Source: Pseudeuparius sepicola (Eukaryota > Arthropoda > Insecta > Coleoptera > Anthribidae). Taken from it: a DNA stretch of 64,000 bases. Below are positions 62,701-64,000 of this stretch, piece after piece. The position numbers were made by a program, and so were the translations under genes. The notes under the pieces were generated by a model. It was not told the origin of the DNA. It worked only from the letters and a program-made list of their open reading frames with translations, and made no database searches. Where the stretch lies: NCBI GenBank assembly GCA_963920635.1, contig OY987308.1:21667096-21731095 (forward strand), written 5' to 3'. Each line of letters opens with the position of its first letter. Position 1 is the stretch's first letter.

Positions 62701-62852
62701 CTGCTGGACGCTCGAGTGGGGCGACGACGGCGGGGCGGCGGCGGCGGCGGCGAACGACGCGTCCAGCAGCGTGTGGCGGTACTGGACGCCGTCGCGGTCG
62801 ACGTACGCCGACACGGTCGTGCCGTCCTCGGACCTCCTGACCAGGCGGGAGC
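23750..62852 (-). CDS. MYND-type zinc-finger, AJM-1-like apical junction protein, 5'-partial
   Basis: Eight coding exons on minus join in phase with GT-AG borders: 62493-62852, 55598-56076, 40646-40814, 37993-38324, 32977-33256, 29631-29762, 27157-27440, 23750-24505. They give 929 residues plus stop. The first exon starts mid-codon, so upstream exons lie past the right edge. Order of features: Ala/Pro/Arg-rich segments; 'KSMEFLLDKQN' ending exon 2; 'PPENELQ...SEHQLRVQRSLQKL...VPEWYKN'; a Ser/Arg-rich region with 'SKTTSLSSLGS'; then a MYND-type finger in exon 7 with ligands in FKNCHNC, YCSRTC, HWEKH and KTC. The last exon (251 residues) carries a conserved-looking C-terminal domain ('GLGAVKCFF...YNPDTRLVLYV...'). 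I infer the apical junction component AJM-1 (human AJM1/C9orf172, worm ajm-1), a scaffold at epithelial junctions. The joining is strong; the name is moderate. Exons are GC-rich islands in AT-rich introns. Confidence 0.85.
25240..25513. mobile_element. 274-bp insertion, CACAGA/TCTGTG-type ends, 7-bp target duplication
   Basis: It begins CACAGAAAATATATTC and ends ATATGTTCTGTG. Inner arms include 'gagctcctt/aaggagct' and 'tgtcaaatggactc/gagtccatttgaca'. It is flanked by TTATTGG (25233-25239) and TTAATGG (25514-25520). Sibling units of the host array read 'acttacttaatggtt' at this point, giving the empty site and showing that the left copy carries one substitution. No coding frame. Confidence 0.85.
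26010..26696. repeat. Fold-back element inserted in the ~220-bp array
   Basis: 'cttagaatggttgcaagtca' at the left is inverted at the right end, followed by the 'aacagcatac/gtatgctgtt', 'aagtacccttat/ataagggtactt' and 'atgcctaaataccaaaacat' pairs. The arms are about 170 bp, with an AT-rich middle. Confidence 0.85.
28661..29076. mobile_element. Fold-back MITE with AGGGTGTTTCC ends
   Basis: 'agggtgtttcctaaacatgc' at the left pairs with 'gtatgtttaggaaacaccct' at the right. 'aagggaatattccttgg' pairs with 'ccaaggaatattctctt', and 'gaattgcttcatttc' with 'gaagcaattc'. TA occurs at both ends. Confidence 0.8.
29266..29560. repeat. AAAT/AAATAAAT microsatellite
   Basis: About 290 bp of AAATAAATAAAAATAAAT variants, with an AAATTAAAT sub-block near 29430-29480. 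Confidence 0.95.
31402..32779. mobile_element. Defective Tc1/mariner-like element with ~550-bp inverted repeats
   Basis: The ends AACTCCTGGACGAAATTAAC and its inverse are flanked by TA (31400-31401, 32780-32781). The inverted arms run about 550 bp each, pairing 'ttgacaatgtcatagttttc', 'tataccgggtgtaacaaaaa', 'cactgttttata' and 'aagtaggctatggaactttt' with their inverses. Ends of the TCCTGGAC-AAATTAACGC type and the TA target are typical of Tc1-like elements. The short unpaired centre carries transposase fragments. Confidence 0.88.
31976..32246 (+). pseudogene. Broken Tc1-like transposase N-terminal fragment
   Basis: The frame from ATG at 31976 reads MNRPKNLSAEEAVRALTL and then 'GGRHRSTVERFNETGSYT', stopping at 32123-32125. 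A second frame (32034-32246) continues with 'KEEDIVRRLNDL', 'STRLISELR' and 'SSRTIRRRSNEAGL'. Together these are the paired helix-turn-helix DNA-binding part of a Tc1/mariner transposase. There is an internal deletion before 'HRSTVERF', a frame break, and no catalytic domain. It cannot encode a working transposase. Confidence 0.75.
33302..34300. repeat. Fold-back element split by a hAT insertion
   Basis: 'taggtaaactatgccacgcc' with 'ggttctag' at the left pairs with 'ctagaaccggcatagcttac' at the right. 'ttcccatgttaat' pairs with 'attaacatggga'. The right arm also has its own small hairpin around 34213-34262. The element at 33358-34197 sits inside. Confidence 0.75.
33358..34197. mobile_element. 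Non-autonomous hAT element
   Basis: The left end CAGGGGCGTGCAG pairs with the right end CATGCCCCTG. The 8-bp flanks are CTTATGAG (33350-33357) and CTTATAAG (34198-34205), one mismatch. Sub-terminal 'gggaagcagtgcttcccc' is itself palindromic. 8-bp duplications and CAGGGG(C)GTG-type ends are hallmarks of hAT. No transposase frame. Confidence 0.8.
34810..35525. mobile_element. Fold-back MITE with CAGGGTGTTCG ends
   Basis: 'cagggtgttcgaaaaataga' at the left is inverted at the right end, flanked by TA (34808-34809, 35526-35527). Further pairs: 'gagggtgattccctgttaag', 'aacatgggtccggaaatgca' and 'tcaagatacaggatgtta'. It is related to the element at 38590-39193, which carries 'aacataggtccggtaatgct'. 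Confidence 0.88.
35762..35900 (+). pseudogene. Possible THAP-domain remnant
   Basis: The frame from ATG at 35762 reads MGRRKCVVCG and stops at 35849-35851. Shifting frame near 35837 gives GKFPLDVG. A CxxC near the N-terminus followed by a (K)FPxD block is the opening of a THAP-type zinc finger, found in cellular genes and P-like transposons. A related start (MGRVKC) lies at 37310. Both break quickly. The match is short and uncertain. Confidence 0.3.
36536..36858. repeat. Fold-back element with ACAGTGCATACC arms
   Basis: 'actcttacagtgcatacca' at the left pairs with 'tggtatgcactgtaagagt' at the right. 'gggatatccgaaacga' pairs with 'tcgtttcggatgtccc'. The loop is about 190 bp. Confidence 0.75.
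38590..39193. repeat. Fold-back element related to 34810-35525
   Basis: 'tatataaacataggtccggt' at the left pairs with 'cggacctatgtttatata' at the right. 'gatacagggtgtcaaac' pairs with 'tttgacaccctgtat'. The middle is AT-rich and diverged. Confidence 0.7.
39190..39430. repeat. ~105-bp direct duplication with ATGGCGG blocks
   Basis: Two and a half copies of a unit containing 'atcaaatgaaaggg', 'ggtagaaaac', 'aatatggc(c/g)gccgc' and 'ccaag(a/t)tggcggа'-type blocks, followed by a partial copy. No coding frame runs through it. Confidence 0.7.
39466..39840. repeat. Fold-back element with AAAACCTTTTTAAA ends
   Basis: 'aaacctttttaaa' at the left pairs with 'tttaaaaaggttt'. 'acgaataaaataagtttagg' pairs with 'cctaaacttattttattcgt', and 'gacaagtttttgcaaattga' with 'tcaatttgcaaaaacttgtc'. 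The loop is about 80 bp and includes 'cgcgcgaa/ttcgcgcg'. Confidence 0.8.
41715..41801 (-). CDS. Possible alternative first coding exon of the AJM-1-like gene
   Basis: The minus strand has ATG (41799-41801) in good context (G at -3 and +4), then 29 codons (MEVIQEMPGLLYEDSYCH...LWEE) ending exactly at a strong GAA|GTAAGT donor. The intron is phase 0. The next exon at 40814, with acceptor TTTTCCTTGCAG and first residues PPENELQ, also starts in phase 0, so direct splicing gives an open product. The peptide looks protein-like but I recognise no family. Without transcript data this is an inference. Used internally it would need a weak acceptor. Confidence 0.4.
42198..42230. mobile_element. 33-bp palindromic insertion, CACAGA/TCTGTG ends, exact 7-bp target duplication
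   Basis: A perfect inverted repeat with 13-base arms (CACAGAAAATATA) and a 7-base centre. It is flanked by CTACCGC at 42191-42197 and 42231-42237, identical and not low complexity. Its first 16 bases are identical to the left end of the 274-bp insertion at 25240. Confidence 0.8.
43130..43450. repeat. Half copy of the fold-back family at 51738-52686
   Basis: Shared blocks include 'ctatagggtggttt(c/t)ct', 'agagcaaaatg(a/g)c(c/t)ct', 'aataaaagttgtaggggatc', 'aaagtatgaacaactttt' and 'gctgcaggggtggacttgt'. Only one arm is present. Confidence 0.75.
44034..44107 (+). pseudogene. tRNA-Thr(TGT)-like pseudogene or tRNA-derived SINE head
   Basis: The D arm GCTC/GAGC with loop AGTTGGTCA, an anticodon loop CTTGTAA (TGT), and a perfect T arm GCAGG-TTCGAAC-CCTGC are all present, followed by a T-run terminator. 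The anticodon stem has one mismatch. The acceptor strands (ACGTCGA and AACTGGC) do not pair, so this is not a functional tRNA. A and B boxes are intact, as in a tRNA-derived SINE. Confidence 0.55.
44950..45188. mobile_element. 239-bp insertion within the family A MITE
   Basis: It is absent from the other family A copy and flanked by TAGAGG (44944-44949, 45189-45194). It begins CCAGACAATTCC and ends TTCTGAGG. A stretch near its start and one near its end resemble each other in direct orientation ('acatgtgccaaaaggag' against 'acatgtccgtaaggagg'). Type unknown. Confidence 0.65.
45343..46150. mobile_element. Fold-back MITE family G inserted in the family A copy
   Basis: The left end CAGGGTGTTCACTTTTAAGT pairs with the right end ACTAAAAAGTGAACACCCTG, flanked by TA (45341-45342, 46151-46152). 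The uninterrupted sequence 'acttatatatatcgac' of the other family A copy is recovered exactly when the element and one TA are removed. The 78-codon frame inside is not a gene. Confidence 0.9.
46577..47022. mobile_element. Fold-back MITE family B, short copy
   Basis: The ends CAGGGTGATTCAGTTTTATT and its inverse lie next to TA at 46575-46576 (shared with the end of the family A copy) and 47023-47024. It carries the same 'gacacttcaacaggtgatag' and 'taaccgcact' blocks as 15645-16783 but lacks much of the interior. Confidence 0.85.
48255..48625. repeat. Second copy of the dispersed repeat at 9650-10110
   Basis: It is the inverse of the SLC12 intron 1 copy over about 350 bp, with gaps. Shared blocks are listed there. 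Confidence 0.7.
49308..50344. mobile_element. Non-autonomous hAT element with exact 8-bp target duplication
   Basis: The left end CAGTGGCGCACCCAG and the right end CTGGGTGCGCCACTG are perfect inverses. ACCCCATA flanks it at 49300-49307 and 50345-50352. G- and C-runs sit just inside the ends. No transposase frame. Ends and duplication length are diagnostic of hAT. Confidence 0.92.
51738..52686. mobile_element. Large fold-back element
   Basis: 'gcaaaaaaatccaaacagga' at the left pairs with 'tcctgtttggattttttgc' at the right. 'ttttttcagggttgctt' pairs with 'aagcaaccctgaaaaaa', and 'gttgtaggggatcaaagtat' with its inverse. The loop carries a TTA-rich microsatellite (about 52190-52270). The related half copy is at 43130. 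Confidence 0.85.
53079..53150. promoter_or_regulatory. Promoter-like motif cluster: E-box, CRE, TATA-like palindrome
   Basis: CACGTG is at 53079-53084, the full CRE TGACGTCA at 53095-53102 and CCCTTATAAGGG at 53139-53150, all within 72 bp at the left of a GC-rich island (about 53040-53880). All three are palindromes, so direction cannot be told from them. On plus, a transcript would start near 53175 and could reach the AATAAA at 54378. Confidence 0.4.
53529..53660 (-). CDS. Possible 132-nt cassette exon in the AJM-1-like gene
   Basis: On minus, a good acceptor (GTGTCCTCTGCAG) and donor (GAC|GTAAGTGG) bound 132 nt. This is 44 codons without stop in the frame needed to fit between exons 2 and 3, which are joined by a phase-0 intron. 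The peptide ends MFYSLLIPD. Another frame is also open, which is common in GC-rich sequence, so the evidence is splice sites plus length only. Confidence 0.25.
53991..54327 (+). CDS. Possible terminal exon of an unknown plus-strand gene
   Basis: After a possible acceptor (TTGCTTGCTTAG, ending 53990), the frame with codons from 53992 runs 112 codons to a TAG at 54325-54327. An AATAAA follows at 54378-54383. The peptide (…RIQVGGLQLTEAFAM…, FAVESSKNMYINNIYF) has balanced composition but no family I recognise. Upstream exons were not identified; the GC-rich island and promoter-like cluster lie 5' of it. Confidence 0.3.
55235..56700. repeat. Degenerate ~135-bp repeats on both sides of an AJM-1-like exon
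   Basis: The motif 'tcgacaccaagtg' alternates with 'ttgcaccaagagcc' and 'gccaaacataacc'. CGACACCAAG-like cores occur near 55250, 55325, 55385, 55460, 55512, 56189, 56258 and, weaker, 56590 and 56665; alternate copies are about 135 bp apart. Weaker traces reach back to about 54740. The coding exon 55598-56076 sits in the middle. Confidence 0.7.
56701..57970. other. Intron sequence without recognised features
   Basis: Within the intron between the two rightmost AJM-1-like exons. Lone MITE-end motifs occur near 57647 ('acagggtgtgtacg') and 57880 ('acaggatgtccccggg') without partners. No exon seen. Confidence 0.4.
57974..58748. repeat. Fold-back element with an inner palindrome
   Basis: 'tttgaaactaatttgtgaca' at the left pairs with 'tgtcgcaaagtttcaaa'. 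'aatcacgtatgccttggaaa' pairs with 'ttccaaggcatacgtgattt', and 'gaaacttgttcagaatgaaa' with 'tttcattctgaacaagtttc'. A separate short palindrome, 'gactgaaatattta' with its inverse, interrupts the left arm at about 58048. Confidence 0.8.
59675..60487. repeat. Fold-back element with CAGGATGATTTTT ends
   Basis: The left 'caggatgatttttttaggac' pairs with the right 'gtcccaaaaataatcatcctg'. 'aggcaaatagatcacacaag' pairs with the 'tttgtgtgatctgattgctgc' region. TA lies at both ends. Confidence 0.75.
61040..62400. repeat. Three direct copies of a ~280-bp repeat
   Basis: Copies at about 61050-61340, 61865-62130 and 62200-62395 share 'atctttaaaaatgac(a/g)aag', 'attcaaaatccgcgtaaatc', 'acgaaaaat' and 'cacttcaaaatatacag' blocks. 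A fold-back element (61402-61833) separates the first two. Confidence 0.75.
61402..61833. repeat. Fold-back element between repeat copies
   Basis: 'tccatccaagaggaacaccc' with 'cccttaactt' at the left is inverted at 61805-61833. Several shorter CAGGGTG/CACCCTG pairs lie inside. This suggests further nesting. Confidence 0.7.
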
Positions 62853-62968
62853 CTGCAAGGAAGGGGGGCGCGGCGGTCAGGGCGGTGGGCGCGTACGGGC
62901 GCCGGCCGTTTCCAGCTTCTGGTCGATTTTTGAGATTTTCTTATGGTCCAGTCGCCAGGTAGTTTTTA

Positions 62969-63416
62969 CGAAGGCGTAGAGGGGCCACGCTTGTAAATTC
63001 TTCTAGTATTCACACTTTAAACTCTGAATTCACACTTTAAAGTCTGAATTCACACTTCAAAGTCTGAATTCGGACTTTACAGTCTGGTCTAAATTCACAC
63101 TTCAAAGTCTGAATTTAGAGTTTAAAGTCTGAATTCACACTTAAGAGTCTGAATTCACACTTTAAACTCTGAATTCACACTTTAAACTCTGAATTCACAC
63201 TTCTAAGTCTGAATTCACACTTCAAAGTCTGAATTCACACTTCAAAGTCTGAATTTAGAGTTTAAAGTCTGAATTCACACTTAAGAGTCTGAATTCACAC
63301 TTTAAACTCTGAATTCACACTTTAAAGTGTGAATTCAGACTTTGAAGTGTGAATTCAGAGTTTAAAGTATGAATACTAAAAGAATTTACAAGCGTGGCCC
63401 CTCTACGCCTTCGTAT
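62969..63416. mobile_element. Foldback-like element with inverted minisatellite arms
   Basis: The ends CGAAGGCGTAGAGGGGCCAC and its inverse frame about 18 copies of a 20-bp unit (GAATTCACACTTTAAAGTCT and variants). Most copies point one way; the last three near 63320-63370 point the other way. TAGTTTTTA occurs at 62960-62968 and 63417-63425, a 9-bp direct repeat. Drosophila FB elements also have inverted arms made of short tandem repeats and 9-bp duplications. Confidence 0.8.
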
Positions 63417-63425
63417 TAGTTTTTA

Positions 63426-64000
63426 CTCCGAATAAGTGAGGAAGTTTTGATTTTTTGGGAATCGGTAGATTTTAGTGTCCTATTTAACATACTACATTTG
63501 CCCTTCCGTACCTCTGCCGCTCGCGCCGCCATATCCCCATGATGGCGCTCAAAACGGATTTGTTCAAAATATCTCGCTTTCGGTTCCTCTTAGCGCCAAA
63601 TATCTATTACAATATTTATAGAAGAGAAAATTTGCTACAAGAAAGGGTCCATGCTTTTTTCTCCTAACTTTAATAGTTTAGGCGCGACAGGCGATTCATT
63701 GCTGCATGTATGCTATTGATAGTGAAAATAGATATTTACCTGCTTTTCCGCAACACATATGGCAACCCTGCTTATAGAAAAATGTACCGCGAGGGAAAAT
63801 TATTGCTCACAGATTTCTGTACACGCACCCTCACTACAGTCACTAATACCCGTTTCGATGGGTGGATTTATTACGATATTACCTACTTTTTAACGAAATC
63901 TATTACTATTTATATTTACCTGTGGAAGCAAGAAATAATTTGGTAAAACGGAAAAATAAAAAAATCTTAGGAGAAATATTTATTTGATGGAATTAACGAA
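63426..64000. other. Right-edge sequence
   Basis: No coding exon or repeat recognised. It is probably still intron of the AJM-1-like gene, since the exon at 62493-62852 starts mid-codon. The 78-codon plus frame at 63710-63946 shows no motif. Confidence 0.4.

Noticed and set aside
1..64000. CRISPR arrays, bacterial operons, rRNA genes, prophage
   Set aside because: None seen. Introns, splice signals, polyadenylation signals and insect transposons show eukaryotic nuclear DNA; the tandem repeats lack the fixed repeat and unique-spacer pattern of CRISPR.

Overview
The window is insect nuclear DNA. Three long genes with many exons and GT-AG introns sit in AT-rich, repeat-crowded sequence. A short degenerate TTAGG tract (the usual insect telomere motif) and insect-type gene content fit an insect with a fairly large, transposon-rich genome. 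A beetle or similar is possible, but the order cannot be fixed from this sequence alone.

Layout. (1) From the left edge to 3173 on + lies the 3' part of a receptor-type protein tyrosine phosphatase: mucin-like Thr-rich ectodomain, one membrane span and one PTP domain with WPE instead of WPD. (2) 3174-8427 is intergenic and holds inverted-repeat elements and a ~295-bp tandem array that stops just before the next gene. (3) 8428-22284 on + is a complete 17-exon SLC12 cation-chloride cotransporter of the Na-coupled branch (1023 residues). Its intron 10 is filled by nested fold-back elements. (4) 22285-23749 is a convergent intergenic gap. (5) 62852 down to 23750 on - is a very long gene of which eight phase-compatible coding exons can be joined. 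It encodes a proline/serine-rich protein with a MYND-type zinc finger and a conserved C-terminal domain, most likely the insect relative of apical junction component AJM-1. Its first exons lie beyond the right edge. A possible alternative first exon (41715-41801) and a possible cassette exon (53529-53660) lie in its largest intron.

Repeats. Most remaining sequence is mobile DNA: TA-flanked fold-back MITEs with CAGGGTG-type ends, two non-autonomous hAT elements with 8-bp target duplications, a dead Tc1/mariner-like element with very long inverted repeats, a Foldback-like element with 9-bp duplications and inverted minisatellite arms, and several tandem arrays that surround or abut exons. The most unusual signal is a set of insertions ending CACAGA...TCTGTG with 7-bp target duplications. 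It includes one of 274 bp and two almost pure palindromes of 33 and 40 bp.

The genes do not form a functional unit. The phosphatase, cotransporter and junction-type protein are all membrane or epithelium associated, but that link is only circumstantial.
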